From NCBI GenBank assembly GCA_000383295.1, contig KB911072.1:62001-126000 (forward strand): a DNA stretch of 64,000 nt, read 5' to 3'. This stretch comes from Faecalispora sporosphaeroides DSM 1294 (GTDB taxonomy: Bacteria; Bacillota; Clostridia; Oscillospirales; Acutalibacteraceae). The notes under the pieces were generated by a model that did no database searches, was not told where the DNA came from, and saw only the letters and a list, made by a program, of their open reading frames with translations. Numbering within the stretch: the first letter of the stretch is position 1; each line of letters opens with the position of its first letter. The translations under genes and the position numbers were made by a program. Positions 1-9,289 of this stretch are shown piece by piece.

Positions 1-34
1 CCTCCTTGGCTTGTGTTTTGAAAAGCGCCGCCGT

Positions 35-1981
35 TTATGATGGCTGTTTTGCCTGCTTTTGCAGCCTTCCGCCGCTCTTTTTCGGGCGACGGCGCTTGCA
101 TTTTAAATAGAAGACGGACATGGGAGGCAGCGTGAGGCTGACGCTCTGCTCATACCCGTGCATTGGAATCGGGTGAGAGGAAATAGCATCCCCGTTGGTG
201 ATGCCGGCACCGCCGAACTCCGCCTGATCGGAGGAGAAAACCTCCTCATAGACGCCGTCCCATGGCACGCCGATACAGTAGTTTTCCCTTTGAACCGCCT
301 GAAAATTACATACGACAATGAGTTCTTTCCCCGCCTGATCGATCCGGCGGAAGGAAATGACGCTCTGGGTGTAGTCGTCGTTTGAAATCCAGGAAAAGCC
401 CTCCCACGAAAAATCGATCTGCCACAATGCGGGATTCTCCAAATAAAAATGATTCAGCGCTTTAAAGAAGCACTGGGCCTGCTGATGCAGCGGATATTCC
501 AGAAGAAACCATTCGAGCTGCTTTTCGTTGTTCCACTCCACAAACTGGCAGAATTCCGTACCCATAAAAATCAGCTTTTTCCCCGGGTGCGCCATCATAT
601 AGCTCATAAACGCGCGCACACCGGCAAACTTCGCTTCTTGATCACCGGGCATTTTGTTGATCAGCGAGCATTTGCCGTGCACCACCTCGTCATGCGAGAT
701 GGGAAGAATAAAATTCTCAGAAAAGGCGTACATAAACGAAAATGTGAGGTTGTCGTGATTATATCTGCGGTAAATGGGGTCGAGCGACATATACCGGAGC
801 ATGTCGTTCATCCAGCCCATATTCCACTTGTAATTGAAGCCGAGACCACCGCAGTAGGTGGGGCGGGAAACCAGCGGCCACGCGGTGGATTCCTCCGCGA
901 TCATCATCACATGGGGGGACGCCTCAAACACCGCCTCATTGAGCTTTTGCAGGAACGTGACGGCCTCCAGATTCTCCCGGCCTCCCTTCTCATTCGGGAT
1001 CCATTCCCCCGCCTTGCGGCTGTAATCGAGGTACAGCATCGACGCGACCGCGTCTACCCGGATTCCATCCACATGGTACTGCTCCAGCCAGAACACCGCG
1101 CTTGAGATCAGAAAGCTGATCACCTCGCTGCGTCCGTAATCGAACACGAGCGTTCCCCAGTCCCTATGCTCCCCCTTTTTGGGGTCCGCATATTCATAGC
1201 AGGGGGTGCCGTCGAAGCGGGCCAGGCCGTTTTCATCCTTGGGGAAATGCGCGGGTACCCAGTCGAGAATCACGCCGATCCCCGACTGGTGGCACTGATC
1301 CACAAAATACATAAAATCCTTCGGCGTGCCATAGCGGGAGGTCGGGGCGAAATAGCCCGTCACCTGGTACCCCCAGGAGCCGTCGAACGGATATTCCGTC
1401 AGGGGCATCAGCTCAATGTGCGTATACCCCATCTCCTTCACATACGGCAGCAGCTCTTCCGCCAGCTGACGGTAGGAGTAGGTGCTGCCGTCGGGATTTT
1501 TACGCCAGGAGCCCGCGTGCAGCTCGTAAATATTGACCGGCTGGTTGTAGTGGGGCTTTTGCGCCTGCCGCCGCTTCCATGCCGCATCCTTCCACGGAAA
1601 GCCGTCCAGCGAATAATATTTGGACGCATTGCCGAAGCCGTCTTCAAAATGAAACGCATAGGGGTCGCTTTTAAACACCTTGGTGCCGTCCGCCTGCTCA
1701 ATGCAGAACTTATACGACATATACTCCGGCAGAACAAAAGGCAGATGCCCCTCCCAAACGCCCTGGCTGATCTTCTCCATTGGATACTCGTCGGCATCCC
1801 AGCCGTTGAACTCTCCCGTAACAGAAACCGAGAGGGCGTTCGGCGCCCAAACCCGGCACACCATGCAGGGGGACCCGTCCCGTTCCGTTTCGTGCATGCC
1901 CATATACTCATAGGCCCTGCAGTTCGTCCCCTGATGGAACAGATAAAGCGGCGTACCGGAGCCCAGTGTTTTTGATGACAT
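35..1981 (-). CDS. glgB: 1,4-alpha-glucan branching enzyme (GlgB)
   Basis: Transfers alpha-1,4-glucan segments to alpha-1,6 branch points during glycogen synthesis in the cytoplasm. The 648-residue protein has an N-terminal CBM48-type domain, then a GH13 barrel: DGIRVDA carries the nucleophile Asp, MIAEES the general acid Glu and ISHDEVVHGK the fourth conserved region; a C-terminal all-beta domain follows. An in-frame ATG lies 39 bases upstream at 2020, but a promoter -10 (2016-2021) overlaps it and GGAAGGGAG precedes the ATG at 1981, so 1981 is chosen. No other glg gene is in the window; glgB stands alone, leftmost. The family call is firm. Confidence 0.95.
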   Translation of the reverse strand: MSSKTLGSGTPLYLFHQGTNCRAYEYMGMHETERDGSPCMVCRVWAPNALSVSVTGEFNGWDADEYPMEKISQGVWEGHLPFVLPEYMSYKFCIEQADGTKVFKSDPYAFHFEDGFGNASKYYSLDGFPWKDAAWKRRQAQKPHYNQPVNIYELHAGSWRKNPDGSTYSYRQLAEELLPYVKEMGYTHIELMPLTEYPFDGSWGYQVTGYFAPTSRYGTPKDFMYFVDQCHQSGIGVILDWVPAHFPKDENGLARFDGTPCYEYADPKKGEHRDWGTLVFDYGRSEVISFLISSAVFWLEQYHVDGIRVDAVASMLYLDYSRKAGEWIPNEKGGRENLEAVTFLQKLNEAVFEASPHVMMIAEESTAWPLVSRPTYCGGLGFNYKWNMGWMNDMLRYMSLDPIYRRYNHDNLTFSFMYAFSENFILPISHDEVVHGKCSLINKMPGDQEAKFAGVRAFMSYMMAHPGKKLIFMGTEFCQFVEWNNEKQLEWFLLEYPLHQQAQCFFKALNHFYLENPALWQIDFSWEGFSWISNDDYTQSVISFRRIDQAGKELIVVCNFQAVQRENYCIGVPWDGVYEEVFSSDQAEFGGAGITNGDAISSHPIPMHGYEQSVSLTLPPMSVFYLKCKRRRPKKSGGRLQKQAKQPS

Positions 1982-2015
1982 GTGAATCCACTCCCTTCCA
2001 GAGCTTTCTAGTTCC

Positions 2016-2043
2016 ATCATACCATAAATCTTTAAAATTTCAA
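2016..2043 (-). promoter_or_regulatory. Promoter of glgB
   Basis: On the minus strand a -35 TTGAAA (2038-2043) and a -10 TATGAT (2016-2021) are separated by 16 bases. The predicted start site lies just before the Shine-Dalgarno site of the 1981 start codon, giving a short leader and arguing against the upstream in-frame ATG. Confidence 0.6.
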
Positions 2044-2045
2044 TA

Positions 2046-2490
2046 GTTTTTAGTAATTCTCTTAAAACAATTCAATTTGATTCATCTGTAATTTGTATAT
2101 ATACAACAAAAAATTGCAAAGTCGATTAGGTAATGGGCAATAGAATGAAACCAGAAAACAAAACGGAAAATAAAACGGTGCGTTTTCAAACCGCATTACT
2201 GTATCTTACCGGATGATTGGTGTCAGATTTTAGAAAAAAAGAGGACGCGCTGTATTTTAGCACTGAATGCCTTATTTGCTACTGGCGCATGAAAAACGGG
2301 GCCGATTGCGTTCCCCCTGCTCACAATGAGGCGGCTTTTACGGCTTCCAGTTCCGTTCCCGAGCTTCTCTTTTGAGAAGCCGAATGAAATAGCGAATTTA
2401 TTTTTCGTAATTCTCGACTGTCTTTGCCGATAGCCTTCTGCAATCACAATGGAACCGAAACTCCTTTCATGCATCCTCCAACAACATAAA
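2046..2490. other. Intergenic stretch without a recognised gene
   Basis: Between the glgB promoter and the gap terminator. It holds a short TGTATATATACA palindrome near 2095 and a GCTTCTC/GAGAAGC hairpin near 2372-2389. An 83-codon open frame on the minus strand (2223-2474) has no convincing Shine-Dalgarno site and no recognisable domain, so it is not called. Confidence 0.4.
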
Positions 2491-2545
2491 AAACCGCTCC
2501 TTTCAGATCAGACAACTAACCTGAAAAGGAACGGTTCTATTTTTG
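2491..2545 (-). terminator. Terminator downstream of gap
   Basis: Imperfect stem AACCGCTCCTTTCAG / CTGAAAAGGAACGGTT with a 15-base loop. On the minus strand it is followed by a run of T, as expected for the end of the gap transcript; a T-rich stretch on the other side allows bidirectional function. Confidence 0.6.
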
Positions 2546-2647
2546 TATCGTTGTCTCAATTCAGTGGAACTTATCGCACCAGAAGAAACAAAACACAATT
2601 ACCGATATTCTGTTGTAGTACCAGAATTTGGCTTACCCATGCGGTTT

Positions 2648-3703
<1,056 letters not shown>

Positions 3704-3711
3704 TTACCATT

Positions 3712-3740
3712 ATTTTATATGATTTTCGGGAATATTACAA
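3712..3740 (-). promoter_or_regulatory. Promoter of gap
   Basis: Minus-strand -35 TTGTAA (3735-3740) and -10 TAAAAT (3712-3717) with a 17-base spacer, about 50 bases upstream of the gap start. Confidence 0.5.
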
Positions 3741-3759
3741 GACTTTGGGAAAATTTTAA

Positions 3760-4632
3760 CTAATTAAAACTCTTTTTTTCATATCTGGCATCAGCATTCC
3801 CCATGCAGGTCAGCTTTACACCCAGCGTGAGCAAAAACAATGCGATCACCAGGTACAAAACGCTGCTCTCCATGCTCATGGAGCAGAACTCCCCACGGCC
3901 CATGGCGTACATTAAAATATTCGGCACCGTAACGGTCAGCGCCAGCAGGCCGTAGCACATGCCGGCAGACACCATCAGCCTGCGGCTGCGCAGGTCGTCC
4001 ACACCCGCCCAAAATCGGGACTCGGCAAACAGGCATAGGAGCAAAAAAATCACCATAAACATGGAATACAGGCTCTCGATCGTGTTGACCACCTCGGTGT
4101 ACCTGACGAACATCACCGTCAAATCAAGGCAGGACCACAGCGGCACCATCAGTGCGCCGGCCGGCAGCGCGGCATAGGGATTTCTCCCCACGGCCAGGCC
4201 CCAGGTGAGCACCAGAAAATTGATGGCCGCCAGTGCCCCAAGCAGCCCCAGCGCCCCGTAAAGGCCCGGGTGCTGCACCCAGATCGGCAGCTGCTCCAGC
4301 GTGTCGTCGTACCAGGTGTCGCGCCCGGCGGCGACCAGCATCAGCTGGCGCAGCGAATAGATCAGCAGCGCGGCGCCGCTGAGTCCGCCGAAAATCACGG
4401 CCGGAAATCCGGACAAATCCCCAAAGGTGAACGAAATGGACTTCTCCCGGTGCGAGAGCAGCAGAATCCCCGCGCAGCCCAAAATCAGCGCGGCGGATAC
4501 AATCCCCGCCGTCACGTTCCCATCCGTAAAAAATCCTGTCTTACTGTCTACAAAGTTCATCAGCTGATACAGGCGAACCGGTATCGCCAAAATACATGCG
4601 ACCGCAAACGCGATCCACATTTTCTTCATCAT
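3760..4632 (-). CDS. Hypothetical polytopic membrane protein
   Basis: I do not recognise this 290-residue protein. Hydrophobicity by eye suggests seven to eight transmembrane helices, starting with MMKKMWIAFAVACILAI and ending with a helix just before a short basic tail. No catalytic motif is visible. An ORF extension to 4728 exists, but the MM pair at 4632 starts directly before the first membrane helix and follows a GAAAGGG site. It is divergent from the SpoIID-type gene, with a short shared upstream region, which might hint at a sporulation role; this is only suggested by position. Confidence 0.6.
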   Translation of the reverse strand: MMKKMWIAFAVACILAIPVRLYQLMNFVDSKTGFFTDGNVTAGIVSAALILGCAGILLLSHREKSISFTFGDLSGFPAVIFGGLSGAALLIYSLRQLMLVAAGRDTWYDDTLEQLPIWVQHPGLYGALGLLGALAAINFLVLTWGLAVGRNPYAALPAGALMVPLWSCLDLTVMFVRYTEVVNTIESLYSMFMVIFLLLCLFAESRFWAGVDDLRSRRLMVSAGMCYGLLALTVTVPNILMYAMGRGEFCSMSMESSVLYLVIALFLLTLGVKLTCMGNADARYEKKSFN

Positions 4633-4775
4633 GCTTTCTGGCCCTTTCTCATCTTGTTCGGCGGTCGCGCAGCGATGTCCCCCGTTTTGGCAGTCTTTCA
4701 AACCTATGACCCATTTTATATCACGCATCCCGCAAAGTCAATACAGGCGACCGCTTTGCGGGGAAAGGAGCCCGT

Positions 4776-5798
4776 ATGAAAGGAAAAACCGCATGGTGCA
4801 TGATTTTATTCTTACTGCTGCTGCTGATCCCCCTGATCGCGCTGGGCGCAAAGATACCGGACAAAGAATCCGGGCCGCCCACATCTTCCGCAGCGGAGAA
4901 CAGGCCGCCCGCGCCGCAGTCCGCGGCCAGCCAAGAGAGCACGCGGACATCCGCCGTTTTTAAGATACTGGATGAGCCTACCGGTGAAGTGCTGACCGTG
5001 GACGACAAGGAATTCCTCTACGGAGCCGTTGCGACAGAGATGTCTCCCGAAAGCCCGATCGAAGCCCTGAAAGCGCAGGCAGTGAGCGCCTACACCTATT
5101 ACAGCCGCCTGCGGACGCAGCAGAAGGAGAAACCGGACGCCTCTCTCAAGGGCGCGGATTTTTCGGCGGACATATCCGGCTGGAAGCTCTACACCACCAA
5201 AGCGGAAATGCAAAAGCGCTGGGGCGGCAAATTCGACACCTACTACCAAACTCTTGAAAAGGTAGCGGACGCGGTTTACGGACAAACGCTGCAAGAGGAC
5301 GGCCAATTGATCTGCGCAACGTACTATGCCATCTCTTCCGGTAATACCGAAGCCGCTAAAGACATTTGGGGCGGCGATTACAGCTACCTGGTGCCGGTTG
5401 CAAGCCCCGGCGACCTGTACGCGAGCGGTTACAGCACCACCGTCGCGTTAGCCCCTCAGCAGGTACAGCAGGCATCGCAGAAGCAATGGGGCATTTCTTT
5501 GAACGGCGACCCTTCCAAATGGTTCGGTAAGGCGGAGCGAACCTCCTCCGGCTCCGTAAAGAACCAAACGCTCGGCGGCAAAACCGTGAAGGGCGGCGAG
5601 GTTCGCACGGCGTTCGGCCTGCGCTCCGCAAATTACACGGTCACTTACGCCAACGATAAATTCACCTTTTCCGTAAAAGGCTACGGGCACGGCGTGGGCA
5701 TGAGCCAGGCCGGGGCGGAATACATGGCCCGGCACGGCTCCGACTACAAGCAAATCCTCGAGTGGTATTACCCCGGCGCGAAGTTAGTTTCTGTTTGA
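4776..5798 (+). CDS. spoIID: SpoIID/LytB-type lytic transglycosylase
   Basis: SpoIID proteins cleave denuded peptidoglycan glycan strands during forespore engulfment, acting outside the mother-cell membrane. The 340-residue protein begins with a basic end and a single hydrophobic anchor (residues about 6-24), followed by a low-complexity linker. The SpoIID domain has the catalytic Glu in VATEMSPESPIEALKAQ, YYAISSGNTE in the middle, and a C-terminal GHGVGMSQAGA motif. AAAGGAG lies upstream of the ATG. Length is close to SpoIID; paralogues such as LytB share the domain, so the sporulation assignment is likely rather than proven. Confidence 0.85.
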   Translation: MKGKTAWCMILFLLLLLIPLIALGAKIPDKESGPPTSSAAENRPPAPQSAASQESTRTSAVFKILDEPTGEVLTVDDKEFLYGAVATEMSPESPIEALKAQAVSAYTYYSRLRTQQKEKPDASLKGADFSADISGWKLYTTKAEMQKRWGGKFDTYYQTLEKVADAVYGQTLQEDGQLICATYYAISSGNTEAAKDIWGGDYSYLVPVASPGDLYASGYSTTVALAPQQVQQASQKQWGISLNGDPSKWFGKAERTSSGSVKNQTLGGKTVKGGEVRTAFGLRSANYTVTYANDKFTFSVKGYGHGVGMSQAGAEYMARHGSDYKQILEWYYPGAKLVSV

Positions 5799-5847
5799 TA
5801 AACTCGATGAAGCATAGATTCAAACTCAATCTGCGAGCATAAAGAAA

Positions 5848-5880
5848 GGGACACGGCAGTCGCCGTGTCCCTCCTTTTGT
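5848..5880 (+). terminator. Terminator of the SpoIID gene
   Basis: Stem GGGACACGGC / GCCGTGTCCC with a four-base loop, followed by TCCTTTTGT on the plus strand. Confidence 0.75.
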
Positions 5881-5905
5881 CACGTTTCGCGCAGATACGC
5901 ACAAA

Positions 5906-5939
5906 GCGGCGGTCTGGAAGATGAAGTCCAAACCGCCGC
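5906..5939 (-). terminator. Probable terminator of the S-layer-like gene
   Basis: Stem GCGGCGGT / ACCGCCGC with an extended TGGA/TCCA pairing. It lies about 50 bases after the stop codon of the 5989-8967 gene on the minus strand, but the T-run is weak, so it may instead protect the 3' end. Confidence 0.45.
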
Positions 5940-5988
5940 CACGCAAATACAGCTAACAGAAATGATTCAGTTCGTTATGAACCCTTAA

Positions 5989-8967
5989 TTACTTCAGGGT
6001 GGAAACGTTGTTGCCCTTTACACCGACAGAAGCTGCGCCATTGGCGACAACAAACTTAACGGATACATGGGTGTTGCCAACCTTAGCCACTACAAAAGCA
6101 GTGCCGGGGTTCTGAGCTGTTACTCTGTACACGCCGTTGCCACGGGGAGCGATGGAAACAACCTTACCATTTACGGTAACAACCGGAACAGCAGTTGTGC
6201 CGGTGGTGGAGAATTTCACATCGTACACTTTGCCGGGAGCAAAGGTGTAAGAAGTAGTATCAGCCTTCAGTGTGCCGTTTACCTTTACTACAGTTACAGC
6301 CAGAGTTGCGGTAGCGCCGTTAGCATCAGTTGTGGTGATGGTAGCAGTACCCTCAGCAACGCCCTTAACCTGGAACTTGTAGCCGCGGGGATCAGCAGCG
6401 TTGAACAGCTCAACGGTTGCGATCTGAGTATCGGAAGAAGTAGCGGTCAGAACCGCGCCGGAGGAGGACTTCGCAATGTACTGGTACACAGCGCCGGTGC
6501 CCAGAGTTACGGGCTTGGTGGTGTCCAGAGTTACCTTGGAATCGGGCTTCTCAATCGCAGTTACGTTGATAGAAGCTGTGAGGAGATCCTCAACCTCGTA
6601 GCCATCTTCGTCAATGACAGTAGCAGAAATGGTACCCTGATTGTCAACTGCACGGTCAGCATTGTAATCAACAGCCTTCACGGTAGCTACATTGCCCTCA
6701 GTGGTTACGGTGATGTAATCGTCGTTTACATCAACATCCCACTCAACAGTATAGCCAGCCGGCAGAGCTGTGCCAGCAGGATAATTTGCAACAGTAACAG
6801 TTTCGGACTGGCCCTTAGCAATTCTCAGGTCAGTTTTATCGAACTTTACACCAGCAAATTTCACAGAAGTAATCACATGCTTATCAGTGGAGCTATTTGC
6901 AGATTTTGTCTCCAGAGTATAGCCTACTGTGTTCAAGTCTTCTCCGTCTACAGAACCTTCACCAGAAGTAAAGGCAGTTGTGCCAACAGCCAGATCATCT
7001 GTAATAACCAGCTTGGTGGCATCATCGATACCGCCCTCAACGTACAGCTTACCTGCGGGGAATGCGAACTGGCCTTCACCGCTGATCGCGCCAAGATTGG
7101 CCTCAGAAACAGTTACTTTAGAATCTTCTTCGATCTCCAAAGAGTCAACACTCAGCTTGCCACCAATGGTAACAACTGTTTCACCGTTTGCTTCCACAGT
7201 GGTATCATCGCCACCGTTGATCACGGCCTTAATAGTGCCAGAGAAGTCTTCCAAGATCAAATTGTTATCATAATCGACATCTACATTGCCCAGAGTAACG
7301 TTGTCGCCAGCCAGCTTAATGTCACCATTTTCGCCCTTAAGCGTACCTTTAACGGTAACAGTAGCGTCGCTGGAAGCATCAACTTCAATCGCATTATCAA
7401 CACCATCATCATTGTCCGCGGTCACATTGCCACTGATCACAGTGTCGATATCGTCATCCTCTGCGTCGATCTGGATGTTATCGACATCAACATTACCACT
7501 GATCTCGCCGCCTTCAATGACAGCTGCAGCCTTGTCTGCGTCGATTGCTTTTACTTTACCACCGGAAATGGTAATCTGTTCTGCCTTATCTTTAATGGTA
7601 CCAACAGAACCGTCCTGTACCTCAACCGTTTTAGCTTTCAGATCACCGGTTGTACCATCTTCAACGATAATAGAGCCATTTCCAGCTTCCAAATTGCCGA
7701 TCGTTCCACCCAGTACTTTTACGCTGTCATCACCGACAACGATCTTGTCATAGGAACCAACGGAAACAACACCATCGAGAGCGTTTTTGCTATCTTTGAA
7801 CGCGTCACTGCTGTCCCAATCCAAACCAGCCTTGACCAGATAGGTCTTGCCACTCTTCTTATTGATTTCCCAATTTGCTGATACCGGAGTGAAACCATCA
7901 TTCAGACTCAGGTTAGCGTCGTATTTCTTTTCCGCATATACCTTGATGTCCTGCTGAGAGCTGTCAATATCATCATACTTAGATCCATCAGCAACTACTT
8001 TACCCAACTTGATTTCGAGGGTATTGTTGCCAGTAGACAGCAACTTCGCGGATTTACCACGTTCACTCTGATTGGGAGCGGCTTTGGGTTCCTGTCCCTC
8101 GAACTCCGTCACCAGACGAATCGTGTTGCTCGAAATCGGTCCGCCATTCGTAACGTCTGCGTCAAGAGTAGAACCAGTAGTTACAGTTGTGTTCGCCAAC
8201 ACAACCTTCTCAAAGATTTTACTGGAATTTTTCAGATCCAGACTATCTTCAATCACGCTCGTTACAGTACCGGATGTTGTGCTGTAAACGGGAGTCACAC
8301 CATCTTCGCCCTTAACAGTTGTCAAATCCAGAGCAGCATAAGAAGCTCTGATTTTCTGAAGATTCGTAGCACTGCCTTGAGGAACCGCATAGTAGGCACC
8401 GATGTCCAGATACTTCTGGTTGACCGCAGCCTTCGGTACATCATCAGGTCTGTCGGTTACACCGGTAGCTTCATCGGCTTCGCCGAGAAACACCTCGCCT
8501 GCTTCGTCGCAGTACACAGTAATGTCCTTATCGGCTCTTACGGTATACTCCTTGTCGTCGCGGTCGTAGGTCGCAGTGTAGCGGATGTTCAACACTTCTT
8601 TACCAGAAGCATTACCTCTAACAACGAAATAGTAATCATCGCCATCTTTTTCAACGCTCAGGATCTTGTCGCCTGAAACATGAGAGGCTTTGTCAAACTC
8701 CACATCGGAAGCATCCTCGTTGTCGTAGGTTTCTACGGTGACGTTGCCAAGAATGTCTTCGACGGGAACTCTATCGCTCTTAGAATCTTGGCTTACCAGA
8801 AATGCTTCTTTGTCTTCGTTCAGAACATGGCCAGCACCGGTCTCCAGATGGAGAGTACCAGTTTCGGTTCTGGTAGCAGCGGATGCAAAGTTCAGGGAAG
8901 AAAAGCTAGACACGACCATGGCGGAAGCCAGGATCAGTGACAAAACTTTGCTTTTGGTTTTGTTCAT
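5989..8967 (-). CDS. S-layer-like exported protein with Ig-like domains
   Basis: A 992-residue secreted protein with signal peptide (about residues 1-30, cut after NFASA). The middle (about 400-640) consists of short acidic, glycine/valine/aspartate-rich beta-helix-like turns such as GGTIGNL, GGKVKAI and GGEISGN. The C-terminal third holds about three bacterial Ig-like (Big2-type) domains ending VVANGAASVGVKG. There is no LPXTG, SLH or cell-wall-binding-2 motif. Skewed codon usage, a perfect consensus promoter and a long leader fit a very abundant surface protein, so an S-layer role is inferred. An adhesin is the alternative. It appears monocistronic. Confidence 0.7.
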   Translation of the reverse strand: MNKTKSKVLSLILASAMVVSSFSSLNFASAATRTETGTLHLETGAGHVLNEDKEAFLVSQDSKSDRVPVEDILGNVTVETYDNEDASDVEFDKASHVSGDKILSVEKDGDDYYFVVRGNASGKEVLNIRYTATYDRDDKEYTVRADKDITVYCDEAGEVFLGEADEATGVTDRPDDVPKAAVNQKYLDIGAYYAVPQGSATNLQKIRASYAALDLTTVKGEDGVTPVYSTTSGTVTSVIEDSLDLKNSSKIFEKVVLANTTVTTGSTLDADVTNGGPISSNTIRLVTEFEGQEPKAAPNQSERGKSAKLLSTGNNTLEIKLGKVVADGSKYDDIDSSQQDIKVYAEKKYDANLSLNDGFTPVSANWEINKKSGKTYLVKAGLDWDSSDAFKDSKNALDGVVSVGSYDKIVVGDDSVKVLGGTIGNLEAGNGSIIVEDGTTGDLKAKTVEVQDGSVGTIKDKAEQITISGGKVKAIDADKAAAVIEGGEISGNVDVDNIQIDAEDDDIDTVISGNVTADNDDGVDNAIEVDASSDATVTVKGTLKGENGDIKLAGDNVTLGNVDVDYDNNLILEDFSGTIKAVINGGDDTTVEANGETVVTIGGKLSVDSLEIEEDSKVTVSEANLGAISGEGQFAFPAGKLYVEGGIDDATKLVITDDLAVGTTAFTSGEGSVDGEDLNTVGYTLETKSANSSTDKHVITSVKFAGVKFDKTDLRIAKGQSETVTVANYPAGTALPAGYTVEWDVDVNDDYITVTTEGNVATVKAVDYNADRAVDNQGTISATVIDEDGYEVEDLLTASINVTAIEKPDSKVTLDTTKPVTLGTGAVYQYIAKSSSGAVLTATSSDTQIATVELFNAADPRGYKFQVKGVAEGTATITTTDANGATATLAVTVVKVNGTLKADTTSYTFAPGKVYDVKFSTTGTTAVPVVTVNGKVVSIAPRGNGVYRVTAQNPGTAFVVAKVGNTHVSVKFVVANGAASVGVKGNNVSTLK

Positions 8968-9124
8968 CCTTTTTAGTCCTCCTTAAAAATTTGTTTTGTT
9001 GTGCGTATTTGCGTTGTGCTTATGAAACGTAAACATACATGGCAGCCCCGGGTTTCGCCCCCCGGGACAAGCGGAAGCAGCCAGCGTTTCGTAAGAAACA
9101 AACAGCCACACCGCTTATATGTTT
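8968..9124 (-). promoter_or_regulatory. Long leader of the S-layer-like mRNA
   Basis: About 157 bases separate the predicted start of transcription from the ATG. The leader holds GTTTCTTACGAAAC and CCCGGG/CCCGGG hairpins in its first half, and AAGGAGG about ten bases before the start codon. Long stable leaders are known to extend the life of S-layer mRNAs in other bacteria; that role here is inferred. Confidence 0.5.
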
Positions 9125-9130
9125 AGTTGA

Positions 9131-9159
9131 ATTATAAGGGATGAGGGACAGAATGTCAA
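9131..9159 (-). promoter_or_regulatory. Consensus sigma-A promoter of the S-layer-like gene
   Basis: On the minus strand a perfect TTGACA (9154-9159) and a perfect TATAAT (9131-9136) are 17 bases apart. This is the strongest promoter seen in the window. Confidence 0.85.
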
Positions 9160-9289
9160 GGACATTTTTGCCTTTTTTCGAAATTTTAACACCCCGCAAA
9201 GCCTTGGTACGCCTGGATTTCTCAGGATTTTCCTTGGCAAAATCAGTTATGTCCAATTCATAGACGAAATGTTAACAATTTATGAATTA

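Noticed and set aside
1166-1975. 269-codon plus-strand frame inside glgB
   Set aside because: Shadow of the GC-rich third positions of glgB; no homology or ribosome site.
2223-2474. 83-codon minus-strand frame downstream of glgB
   Set aside because: No convincing Shine-Dalgarno site, no domain, and it runs toward intergenic hairpins. It may be part of a non-coding repeat.
6900-7800. Repetitive tracts in the S-layer-like gene considered as a CRISPR or tandem repeat array
   Set aside because: The repeats are degenerate at the DNA level and maintain protein periodicity, with no constant repeat and variable spacers.
6067-7881. A 604-codon open frame on the plus strand opposite the S-layer-like gene
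   Set aside because: It lies entirely within the well-supported minus-strand gene; the lack of stop codons follows from that gene's strong codon bias. The translation is rich in Ser, Asn and Cys, with no domain and no ribosome site.
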